64,000 bases of DNA from Pseudisothecium myosuroides (Eukaryota; Streptophyta; Bryopsida; Hypnales; Lembophyllaceae). The stretch spans positions 5,208,001-5,272,000 of the forward strand of contig OX637296.1 in NCBI GenBank assembly GCA_951799445.1. Reading direction: 5' to 3'. The notes below the pieces were generated by a model. It worked only from the letters and a program-made list of their open reading frames with translations, did no database searches and was not told where the DNA came from. Shown piece by piece: positions 11,862 to 22,555 of the stretch (the stretch's first letter is position 1; each line of letters starts with the position of its first letter). The position numbers and the translations under genes were made by a program.

Positions 11862-13600
11862 GGTGCTGCTCTTGCATTACTATAGTTCTTTCGCCCAGAA
11901 CCTTTGCATCTCTGGAGTGTTGAAGTCTTTATTGTTGTGCGCAGTGCGGAGAAATGGTACGCGGGATATCATTATAGCAAGAACACAAACGCAAGGCGAG
12001 AAATGGCCGGGGAATAGAGGCGGGAATAGAGGCGGGATTGCTAGCATGTGCAAGAAGGATTCCGAAGTAGTAGAGTGAAAATTAGGGCCGTTATGTAACG
12101 AGAGGACAAGGAGTGACTTGTGTGAATAGCGCACCGCGCCGACGGCAATTGGCACAAGAATTCAGCCAATCTTTACCAACATAGTCAGTATTAAAAATAA
12201 TCACAGCTTTAAATGTTGTTTGAATTTCCAACTTCTAAACCATGAAATGGGACTGACCAGGGTTGGTAAAGGGCTAGTTTTTGGCCATGATGGGCATAAT
12301 TAGGTCTGTATTAGGTGCACTTAGTGGCTACCCATCAAATCTTTCTAGGCTAAACTAAGATCACATGTGCCGTGTCATAGGTCACAATTTGATTTTGATT
12401 AGATATTTTCAACTGCAATGGATGAAGTTAAGGTTTGCCTCAGGTGGCATTAAAGTTGGTGATGGCCCCAATGATGCCCAAAGGCTCAAATGTTTGGAAA
12501 TTGATAACTGAATGTGAGGGCATCAAAAAATTATTTTCTCAACGGCTAATGGTTGATTGCATGAAACACTTGTACTATTTTTTCTTGCGTTGCATGCTGA
12601 TTAGTTTTTTAGCTATAAATTTTGCATTTTGACTCCAAATGACTCAAAATTTATAGACAAGGTAGTTATGATTATTATACATTTCGTGAAATTTTTTGGA
12701 ATCTTTTTTAAATGTTTTACTATTTAATAATAGCCCCCGATATTTTGTCACAAATGCCAATTTGGAGGTTTTTAGTACTATTTAGTACCCATAAAAACAA
12801 ATTTGGAGCGAAAATTTGGTAGAGATGGTCTTCTAGTAGACTTGTAGCTACTGTCCAAAGGAATTCTAAAAATACTTAATTTTATATGATGTAGAAGTCC
12901 ACAAAATGAGCCTCTTTCTACTTGCATTTTGAAACATGTAAAAAATTATTTTGGTGGGTTTTTTGGTGAATGACCATCTTCATAGAGTTTCTACAAATGG
13001 CCAATTTTTATTTTTTTTATTTAAGTTTTTTCTTATTTTCTACTAGTTAAAACATCACAGTATATATTTTCTTGAGATTTGGCACTTTTCTAGTTCTCCT
13101 ACTTAGAGAATTTTTTATTGAATTTCCTTCAGTGGTTACCTTCATCTTAAAGGTGCATACATTTGCCATATTTTTAAAAAAAAATTAAAATTGATTTTCT
13201 AATTTTAAAGTACTCCAAAAAAAATCATGAGTACTATTGCAAAACACAACAAATAGTACAAGTGTTTCGTGCAATCACCCCAATGCATTATTTAGAGATT
13301 GTCTCTCACTAAAAACTACTTGAAAATTTTTCAGTCAATTAGAACATAGTGCACCATCCATTCAATAGTTCAACTTGTAATGGATTGTTTTACCCAACAT
13401 TAGATGCATACAATCAAAACATGAAAGTCTATAAGAGCCTATTGTTGGTTTTTGATATACTTGAACATAATTTTTTGAAAATCTATAATTTATTTGTGTA
13501 GTGTCCAAGTTATGTATGTTGAAGTGCATTGGAATCTAGTTTCTTTTAGTTTCCAATGAGATCTCAAAATAATAATTTATATATAATAACATTAAATATG
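11862..13600. repeat. Dispersed repeat, copy 1 (interrupted by a TIR element)
   Basis: From GGTGCTGCTCTTGCATTACT onward this matches the segment at 19911-21010 in order and orientation over about 1.0 kb. It is interrupted at 12551-13280 by a TIR element that is absent from the other copy. Similarity ends after a TATATAATAACATTA tract. No coding sequence was recognised; the family is unknown. Confidence 0.65.
12551..13280. mobile_element. 730-bp TIR element, GGGTGATTGCA family
   Basis: The left end GGTTGATTGCATGAAACACT and the right end, with reverse complement GGGTGATTGCACGAAACACT, mark a 730-bp element. It aligns over its full length with 17420-18150. The host sequence continues on both sides and is uninterrupted at about 20690, so insertion boundaries are supported by an empty site. 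AAT on each side may be a 3-bp target duplication, with one extra C at the right. There is no transposase. Confidence 0.7.
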
Positions 13601-14043
13601 CACAATTATAATTAATTGCAATTATAGGTGCACATAATTAGTTCAATTAGCCATGTTTCATGGGCATGAATTGTCCCTTATGAATTTCATATTGCATAGA
13701 ATTATTTGAATTTGTGTCAATAAAATCAATGTTACCATAGATGAAAATATTATAATTTTTTAAATGTCATCTAAATCTCTACAGATGTGCTACTTCACAA
13801 AAGTTCTAATAATTATGCCATTGTTTTCACCTTTTTCTAATCATGTCATTAAAAATATGTATTTTTATTTTTTTAAATCTATCATAGATATTTCAATTTA
13901 GGTGCTCCTAATTCTGTTGATAAAGATTTTAGTCATTTTATTAAATTGTGATTATAGTGATGAAATTTATTTTTATATTTGTCACATGTTTAAATTAAAA
14001 ACAACTTTTCCAAAATTATAGATATCACACATCTAGTATTTTA
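13601..14043. other. AT-rich spacer, no gene seen
   Basis: AT-rich DNA without recognisable exons or repeat boundaries. Confidence 0.45.
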
Positions 14044-14544
14044 TTCCCTCCATTCCAAAATGATCTTCCAATTGTATGTTGTGATGTGGAAGGAAGGGGA
14101 TTAGCGGTAATTCCAAAAGTGATTGCAATGGTAAATGACTAAAGTAGTTGATCAACATTGTGTACAATGCAAACAATCAATGCTCTCCACTATTTTTACA
14201 TCTCCTTGAATGTTGTTCAATTGAAGGAGATGAAGCTTTGGGCTTTTCTAAGAGGTGCCACACATGTTCCTAGGCCCATATCAACTACCCACAAAATGAC
14301 AACCTCACACTCAATAATTAGGTGCCCACTAGTGCTAGCTCCTTGAAAATGCCTAAAACATTCTATTTTTTAGTACTAGTACATGAGTGCATGTGATTTG
14401 AAAAGGATTCAAAAACTCATAGTTTCAAGAGGATAGAAGTGCATAAACTCTACTTGCAACTTGAAACAGGTTGAAATACCATTATTTTCAGCCTTAATCC
14501 CTAACATTATGTCCAACTGGAAGATCATTTTGGGACGAAATGAA
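14044..14544. mobile_element. Stowaway-like (Tc1/mariner-type) MITE
   Basis: The left end TTCCCTCCATTCCAAAATGA is the inverted counterpart of the right end, whose reverse complement is TTCATTTCGTCCCAAAATGA, with a further shared TCTTCCA tract inside. TA lies outside both ends (14042-14043 and 14545-14546), the target duplication expected for Tc1/mariner. The CTCCCTCCGTYCC-like start is the known Stowaway signature. The interior of about 450 bp has no transposase. Confidence 0.6.
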
Positions 14545-16749
14545 TACTATATACAACAATTATATTTACTTTAAAGTTTGTGTATTTGAGACAACCATTG
14601 TTATTCTAACGCCCTTGATTCTAGGATTCATTAAGATTAGTAAGGTGATTCATATGAAATTTTCTCATCCCTTTTGGAATACTTCAGCATTTTCAATTTC
14701 AAGATTTGTTAAAATCATCATCTTGATTTTATACAAAAAAATTTCATCCATTTAATAACTTTGACTTTGTTTGTAATTAAAAGGACATCTCTCAGCACCG
14801 AATTGCTAAGTACCATTATTTATATAGGCCTATGTATGACGTTAGATGTTTTTTGAAGGCACATCAGGAGTACATCAACAATTCTTATGTTCCCATTAGT
14901 TCGGAAACTCATGCCCCTTTACAATTCCAAAATCTCATGTAATGGATTCACTTCTCCACTATTTCCTTTCAAATTTACTTTATACGGTCTTGTTGTATTA
15001 GAAAACCATGTAACAATAATGTGGATCTCATTCAAAGTTGCAAGAAAAATTAATATACAATATTATAAATAAATAGGTCAAATTTAGAATTGCATTTCAA
15101 GATGTTTAAAAATGTTTCCAATTATATCTTCTTCAATTTGGAAATGTTTTTTAGAATATGTTGTACCATATATCCTTCCCTAAAAAATCAATTGAAGAAT
15201 ACAACGTGCTCAGGTGGGTCACTCTTTGTATATTTTGTGCATCACGTGCAGCGAGGGGATATTTTTTGGAGGGCTATTTACCTCCAAGGCATCATTAAAA
15301 GGGTCCCTAAAATTATTTAATTCCAAAAAATGGCCAATTTCAATGCACTCTATCATTGTTTATATTGCCAGGGTCAATGCATTTTTTTGTAGGCTATATT
15401 CATTATAAATAAATAAAAGTTAATTGAAAAGTAATGTGAAAGCAAAAGTGTTATAAAAAGAGTCTATGAAAAAATTGATTGGAATTCAATCTATCTTCTT
15501 GCTTTCTCAAACAATGATCAAACTTCAATGTGGTCATGTGTATAGAAAGAACATGCAAAATAGCTTGTAGTCAAAATCAAGGAAAACAATCTGAGCTGTA
15601 TGGATGTCCTACTTTCACAAGCATGAAATAACCAAGGAAAACATGAGGGAAAACAACAGAATATGGTTTTCAAACAACTACGAAACAAACACATCCAAAT
15701 AAAACTTCAAGTTGGAAAAGGACTTGCACAAATTTGTCATTCACATGTGTTCAAAAACACAAGGCAATGTGTGGATTTAAATGAAAACAGAAATCAGCTT
15801 CTACTAGAGCTTACCTACACAAACATAAGTCACAATACAAAACACTGCCACAGGGTTTGAAAATAAGAACCCTAATTGAGGTTCTTCCACATCGTTGCTT
15901 CATCTACAAGATTAATTACAGCCAATGGAACAGCTTTTCATCCACAATACCTCTTATCCAGTTGTACAACCACCTGTATTCACTAATTATACTAAATACG
16001 GTTCCTAGGATCCAATTCTTTGGACCCTAAATTACATGTACTAAATTTTTAATGGCCCAGATTTGTAGGCTACCTATATTATTTATAATGGATTATTATC
16101 TTAGAATGTTCCCTACTTTACTTGTAAATTTTTTATAAATTTTTATAATTTTTATCCAAAATGAATTAAATTCACTCTATTTTAAGCAGCAAGTTGTTTT
16201 TAAAATGTGGGAAGTGACCCCCCGAGACAACGTGCTTACAAGTCTTATATCAAATTGTTACAATATGAACTAATATGATATAATATGATGACAATAAGAT
16301 ACTTTATATAAAATACAATATATTTGTCTTTAAATTTTATAAAAGATATATGCATACATACAATATTATATTGGTTTATTTATCACCCGCTCCGTCAACA
16401 TAGAGGAATATGGTTGATTAATCATTTTTAAAATTTACAAAATAGTCAAGCAAATTTGTTCATTAACAATGAAGTGATAATAGAAATGTTTAGATATTTA
16501 TATATGAATGCATTTAGGCATGAAGAGCCACTATATTTTCATTTGCATAGATTGGAGTGCATAAACTTTCATTGAGCCTATGAATGGTTCTTCAAATCAA
16601 TTTTATTTTATGCATGATTGAATCTTGTAACTTTGTTTTTGTAATATTCTATAACAACGTAATATTTTCACTTTTATATGTAGTAGATCAATCAATTTTC
16701 CTTATCAAAAATAAATTGTGACCACTTGGTATAAATCTTTGTTGGAGCT
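14545..16749. other. AT-rich spacer, no gene seen
   Basis: Open frames here are at most 76 codons, low-complexity, and not linked by splice sites. Nothing recognisable was found. Confidence 0.45.
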
Positions 16750-17400
16750 AGGGTAGCAACTTCCTTCTAATGTCTGCAAAGATGCTTAGCAGTATTTTGA
16801 CTAGCCAGTGAGACAATGATGTTGGATTTGATATGAGCCTTGAATCCAAGACCTACATTTCTGAAAGGTCAACATCAATCTTGATAGTATTGTAGCCGTA
16901 AACATTGGGCTTGGCATTATTGAAAGGTCCATTTCAACGTGGGGTTCAACGTGGGATTGTTGAAAGGTCTTAAACATCAATCCAATCAACTCCAATAGCT
17001 TTGAATACGGTATATGCAAATTTTGCGCTATGACAGGTCATCAATAACCACGAGTAGCTTTGTACATTAGACTTTAACTTGGTAAGTTAGCATTTGGTGG
17101 TCAACGAGTTTTATAGGCTCTAATTTCAATTTTTCTATCGACCGAGCAAGAGTCTTAGCTAAGGTGGGACTTTGTACCATTGGAGATTTATGGGATGCCA
17201 ATGCCAATGAATTCAAGACGTGGGAGACCATTTTAGAAGAATTTCCATTCACCATTATGGAGCGCCATCACTGGTTTTTCATGATCTCTCAAATCCCGCA
17301 CACTTGGCTTCTATTATTAAATGTTCATCCTAATGTAGCATCCATAGGGGATTGAGTGTGCAAAAACCATATGATTACGCATAACCCAAATAGCTATAGG
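16750..17400 (+). pseudogene. Possible degraded LINE reverse-transcriptase remnant
   Basis: The 62-codon plus-strand frame at 17164-17355 reads GDLWDANANEFKTWETILEE followed by MERHHWFFMISQIPHTW. This arrangement recalls the conserved stretch behind the reverse-transcriptase core of plant LINEs (a DLWD...W.S/TW.....F........I..IP..W pattern). No catalytic YADD box or flanking LINE sequence was seen. It could be chance similarity. Confidence 0.2.
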
Positions 17401-17419
17401 GCAGCTCCGCGGACAATAG

Positions 17420-18150
17420 GGGTGATTGCATGAAACACTTGTACTATTTTCTGTCTCACGTCTCGTGCTGATTAGTTTTTTGGCCATAATTCTTGGGTTT
17501 TGACTCCAAATGATTCAAAATTTATAGACAAGGTACTGATGACTACTATATACCTTTCCTATTTTTTTGGAATTTTTTAAAACTGTTTTACTATTTAATA
17601 ATAGCCCCCGATATTATGTCACAAATGCCAATTTGGAGGTTTTTAGTACTATTTAGTACCCATAAAAACGAATTTGGAGCTGAAATTTGGTAGAGATGGT
17701 CTTCTAGTAGACTTGTAGCTATTGTCCAAAGGAATTCTAAACATACTTAATTTTGTGTGGTGTAGAAGTCCACAAATTGAGTCCCTTTCTACTAGCATTT
17801 TGAAGCATGTAAAAATTATTTTGGTGGGTTTTTTGGTGAATGACCATCTCCATAGAGTTGCCACAAATGTTCAATTTTTATTTATTTTATTTAAGTTTTT
17901 TCCTATTTTCTACTAATTAAAACATCAAAGTATGTATTTTCTTAAGATTTGGCACTTTTCTAGTTCTCCTACTTAGAGAATTATTTAATGAATTTCCTTT
18001 GGTGGTTACCTTCATCTTAAAGGTGCATACATTGGCCATATTTTATAATTTTAAAAAAAATTGATTTTCTAATTTTAAAGTACTCCAGAAAAAATCGTGA
18101 GTACTATTGCAAAACGCAACAAATAGTACAGGTGTTTCGTGCAATCACCC
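17420..18150. mobile_element. 731-bp TIR element, GGGTGATTGCA family, second full copy
   Basis: It starts GGGTGATTGCATGAAACACT and ends in the inverted GTGTTTCGTGCAATCACCC. It aligns end to end with 12551-13280 with only scattered mismatches, so the two copies spread relatively recently. No target duplication was clear at this copy. There is no transposase. Confidence 0.7.
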
Positions 18151-19910
18151 ATCGACCAAATTGTATGTACTCTATGGAACATTCTAGGAGTAGGAGTTCC
18201 AAAAATACACTGGATAGCATCCAATCTTTGATGAGGGTCCAATGTTGGAGACGCGCCACGGATGTAATGCATCACCGAAAGGGCATAATCCCAAATTTCT
18301 TCAAAAGATTATAACATTTGAGGGTAGAAGGAAATTTTTTTATGAATAATATATTATGAATTCTTTTTCCAATTTCCTTTCAAAATTATAATAGAATGAA
18401 ATTTGTCCTCTTTCCAAAAAAAATTATGGCACCCCCTAGGCCACATTCCAGATTTAGATGTCTTGTAGCATTTTACCCTTAAAGATCTAATGGGGACTGT
18501 ATATGTAGTCTTGTAATCTACTCTTAGAATAAAAGATTATGTAGTAAAATATAGCGAGAATGGAAAATTTAGCAACTAACATCTTTAATTTGAAGGTCAT
18601 TTAATATCTAAACTTTATCATATTCAAATACAACATCGTGCATGTAGAATACGTGGCCATTTTGCAACTTTTTAGACATGTAGGTGGTTAATACAATCTG
18701 ATCAAAATTAGAAGTGCTATGTGTCATTGGATCCGGCTCAACATAAATTCAAACTTTTATATCTGCAATATACACCAATTTATGGACCTCGTCTATCAAA
18801 TATACAGAAAACACTACGTTGCAACCCAAATTAGGCTTCTCAAACCTTTGAAGGTTAATGCATATTACAACTTTATCACTAATAAGCAATTGTGGATCTC
18901 AATTGTAATCAACATGACAAAGGGGAATATTTTGACAATGTTGGCTTCAATGTGTAAATTATTTAGCATTGATCAAATCTTGTTGTAACTTGATTAACAA
19001 AGTTAATTCTAATTCAACTTCATCAGAAGTGATTACTTCTTATCTTATCAATTAATAAATTCAAGATAATCATTTCATGGCAAATGATATGACGTTGATG
19101 TTATGGCAGTTAAGCCATTGTCTATTTGTATGAGCTTTGAGATAGCCACCAACTCTAAAGAATAAATGCAATAAAAAAGTAGATTATTGAAGCTATATTT
19201 TCTCATTTAAAATTAAGAACAACAATTAAAAAGTGACTTTCAAAATGTTCCCCGGACTTGCAATCAAAGTTCTTTAAAGGTTAATCTCTAAAAGACTCAC
19301 CAACCATTCTACATTTGCAAGCTTTATTTTGAAGTCACTGTAGGTGGACTCTCATAAAAATTTCAAATTCATTTTTATAATAATAATAATAATTCTTATT
19401 ATTCTTATTATTCTTATTATTAATGTTGGCCCAAAGGTCATTGTGAATGAAGAGTTTGTTGGGAATATAGAATGTACACCTACAATCTCTTCTATCCAAA
19501 ATGCAATTTCTACATTTAGATAAAAATGTCATTCTTTTATATATTGATCAAGCCAAAAATGCACACCAATGTTCTATACCACATGCACCTTCCAACCAAA
19601 AACATCCACACCTGTAAACATGAGACTACAATAAGCAAATTTACTTGGAAACATGTCCACTCCCTTGCACATGCAGAAGTTCACTTTCTGGCCCGCCCTC
19701 CATGTTGCATTGGCAATGGGGAACAATCAAGGTCTTGCCCAAGCAAGGGAAACATGACTAGAAAGGAGCACCCTTTGAGGTGGGACTTGGCAAAGAAATT
19801 TGAATACAACAATAGAAAGAATACCGTCTCCTTTTGTCGATTGCTCTCATTGCATCACTCTAGTGTTCTAGCGGCGTCATTGTCGTGCTCTCTTCTCGCC
19901 GCCTTACTTT
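18151..19910. other. AT-rich spacer with AAT/ATT microsatellite
   Basis: No gene was recognised. A trinucleotide tract of AAT units followed by TTATTC-type units lies at about 19375-19422. A 180-codon frame at 19526-20068 overlaps the following repeat and has no domain. Confidence 0.45.
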
Positions 19911-21010
19911 GGTGCTGCTCTTGCGTTACTATAGTTCTCCCACCAAGAACCCTTACATCTCTTGAGTGCTCAAGTCTTTGTTGTTGTGCACAGTGTGCAG
20001 AAATGGTAGGCGAGGGATATCATTATAGCAAGAACACAAATGCAAGGCAAGAAACGGTCAGGGAGTAGAGACGGGACTGCTAGCATGTGTGAGAAGGGAA
20101 TCCAAGGTAGTGGAGTGGGAATTAGAGTTGTTGTATGGCATAAAGACAAGGAGTGACTTGCGTGAGTAGCACGCCGCACCAACGGCAATTGGCACAAGAA
20201 ATCAACTGACCTTTACCAACATAGTCAACATAGTCGGTATTGAAAATAATCACAGTTTTAAAGTTGTTTGAATTTCCAACTTCTAAACCATGAAATAGGA
20301 CTGACTGGGGTTGGTAAACAGCTAGTTTTTGGACATGATGGGTATGGTTAGAATTCCTAGTGGCTGCCCATCAAATCTTTCAAGCTAAATTAAGATCACA
20401 TATGCTGTGTCATAGATCACAATCTGATTTTGATTAGATATTTGTAACCGCAATGGCTGAAGTTAAGGTTTGCCTTAGGTAGCATTATAGTTGGTCATGT
20501 GCCATGTCATAAATCACAATCTGATTTTGATTAGATAATTTGTAACCGTAATGGATGAAGTTAAGGTTTGCCTTAGGTGGCATTATAGTTGGTGATGGCC
20601 CCACCTATGGGTTGTAATGATGCCCAAAGGCTAACATGCTTGGAAATTGATAGTTAAATGTGAGGACGCCAAAAAATTATTTTCTCAATGGCCAGTGCAT
20701 TATTTAGAGACTGTCTTTCATTAAAAACTATTTGAATTTTTTTTAGTCAATTAGAACATTGTACACCACCCATTCAACAGTTCAACTCGTAATGGATTGT
20801 TTTACCTTACACTAAATGCATACAATCAAGGCATAAAAGTCTCTAAGAATCTATTGTTGGTTTTTGATACACTTGGACATAATACTTTGAAAATTTATAA
20901 TTTATTTGTGTAGTGTCCAAGATATGTATGTTGAAGTGCATTGGAATCTAGCTTCTTTTAGTTTCCAATGAGATCTAAAAATAATAATTTATATATAATA
21001 ACATTATCTA
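19911..21010. repeat. Dispersed repeat, copy 2 (empty site)
   Basis: It matches 11862-13600 from GGTGCTGCTCTTGC to TATATAATAACATTA but lacks the 730-bp TIR element; the joint near 20690 reads CTCAATGGCCAGTGCATTA without interruption. It also carries an internal tandem duplication of about 97 bp, absent from copy 1, starting CACAATCTGATTTTG at 20418 and 20515. Confidence 0.65.
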
Positions 21011-21251
21011 TGCTCAATTTTGATTAATCTTAACCATTTAGCCCCTAAATGCCTAAGCATTTTGACTGATATTGAGAATGCAACAATATGTCATTGACAA
21101 CCATTTGACAACCATTTGCAACAAACCTATGCTTGGATATTTGTCTTAAATTAAACAAAACAATGTCAATTTTCTTTGGTTCAATTTCTAATTTCTATGG
21201 CAAGTTTGGAGCAAACCATCTTGTATTTTACTTCATGCTTACAGAACCCTT

Positions 21252-22141
21252 AAAACGTTGTACAATGTCCTACCAAAAGTTCTTGCCCATGTAATTCGGA
21301 CCATTCTATTTCTTGGCATAATGTACAATAGAGTTAACATTTTTGTTTTGCACAACCAACATTGATGACTTACACAATCCCCCTCAAGCATATCAAATTT
21401 TCAGTTTCAAAAAAACAAATCTCCATTTTTGGTGGTTTATTATTATTTTTTTCCATAGTTTTCCATGAAAATTCATAGGAAAACATTGGTGATGAATTTT
21501 TTAAATTTGTTTGCGGAGATATGTAGGAATCATCTGCGTGCACATTTTTCCTTTAGCAAGCATCTTTGAAAAAATTTACAATTCCCTCCAAAGAGATTTG
21601 AGTGGAACCTTGACAATGACCTAAATTTTGAAAATAGATATCTCTTTGATGTAATTATATTTTTGCATTTTACCTTCACTCTACATCTAATTTTGTACAT
21701 TTGAGCATGACGGTACAATTTCTTTGCAAAAATTTAATTACTTCAAAGAAATATCTATTTTCAAAATTTAGGACATTGTCAAGGCCCCATTGAAATCTCT
21801 TTGGAGGGAATTGTTAAACTTTTTTGATGATGCTTGCTAAAGGAAAGATGTGGACGCAGATGATTCCTACATATCTTCGCAAACAAATTTAAAAAATTCA
21901 TCACTGATGTTTTCCTGTAAATTTTCCTGTAAAACCATAAAAAAAAATATAAAAAAATCACCAAAAATGGAGATTTGCTTTTTTGAAATTGAAAATTTGG
22001 TATACTTGAGGGGGATTGCATAAGATATCAATGTTGGTTGTGCAAAACAAAAATGTTAACTCTATTGTACATTATGCCAAGAAACAGAATGATTTGAATT
22101 ACATGGGCAAGAACTTTTGGTAGGGCAGTGTACAAAGTTTT
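21252..22141. mobile_element. Large foldback palindrome, arms about 415 bp
   Basis: The left arm 21252-21666 and right arm 21726-22141 are reverse complements with scattered mismatches and small indels, around a spacer of about 59 bp. Matching landmarks include CTACCAAAAGTTCTTGCCCA and its complement in 22100-22130, and TTGAAAATAGATATCTCTTT near the centre. No protein is encoded. It could be a foldback transposon, two inverted insertions, or the source of a long hairpin RNA. Confidence 0.7.
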
Positions 22142-22229
22142 CAAAATACACTCAAAAGTCAGCCAAAGGGCTTGATGTGATATTAAAGGATTGATACATG
22201 AATATTTACTGCTCAAATGCAAAGCATGT

Positions 22230-22555
22230 TATAGCACGTGGGCCCTAATTCTGTTTTCCCAAATTGTTCAATTTGGTTGCTACACCATGCGTTTCAACCT
22301 GTTCTGGGATTCTGCAAAGACCAACCTAAGCATATGGATGAAGAGAAGATACTAATTTTAATGGCTTGAAGAGCGCCAACAAGGTCGACAAAAAAACAAT
22401 CTGCCCCGGCGACTCAAAATACAAATCAGGGCAAAAGACTACAATTCCAGAATCAGATGCCCCCAAAGAATCACAAGTACAAAAAAGCACGCCCTTCAAA
22501 ATTGAGGTAATGAGGAGTGATAGATAATGCCCAAAACCACAGCTTGAAACCATTG
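22230..22555 (-). other. Probable 3' UTR of QTRT2
   Basis: More balanced composition than the neighbouring spacer, directly downstream of the stop codon at 22556. No polyadenylation site was fixed. Confidence 0.35.

Noticed and set aside
19526..20068. 180-codon plus-strand open frame
   Set aside because: Runs from unique AT-rich DNA into a dispersed repeat; the corresponding repeat at 11862 does not keep the frame open.
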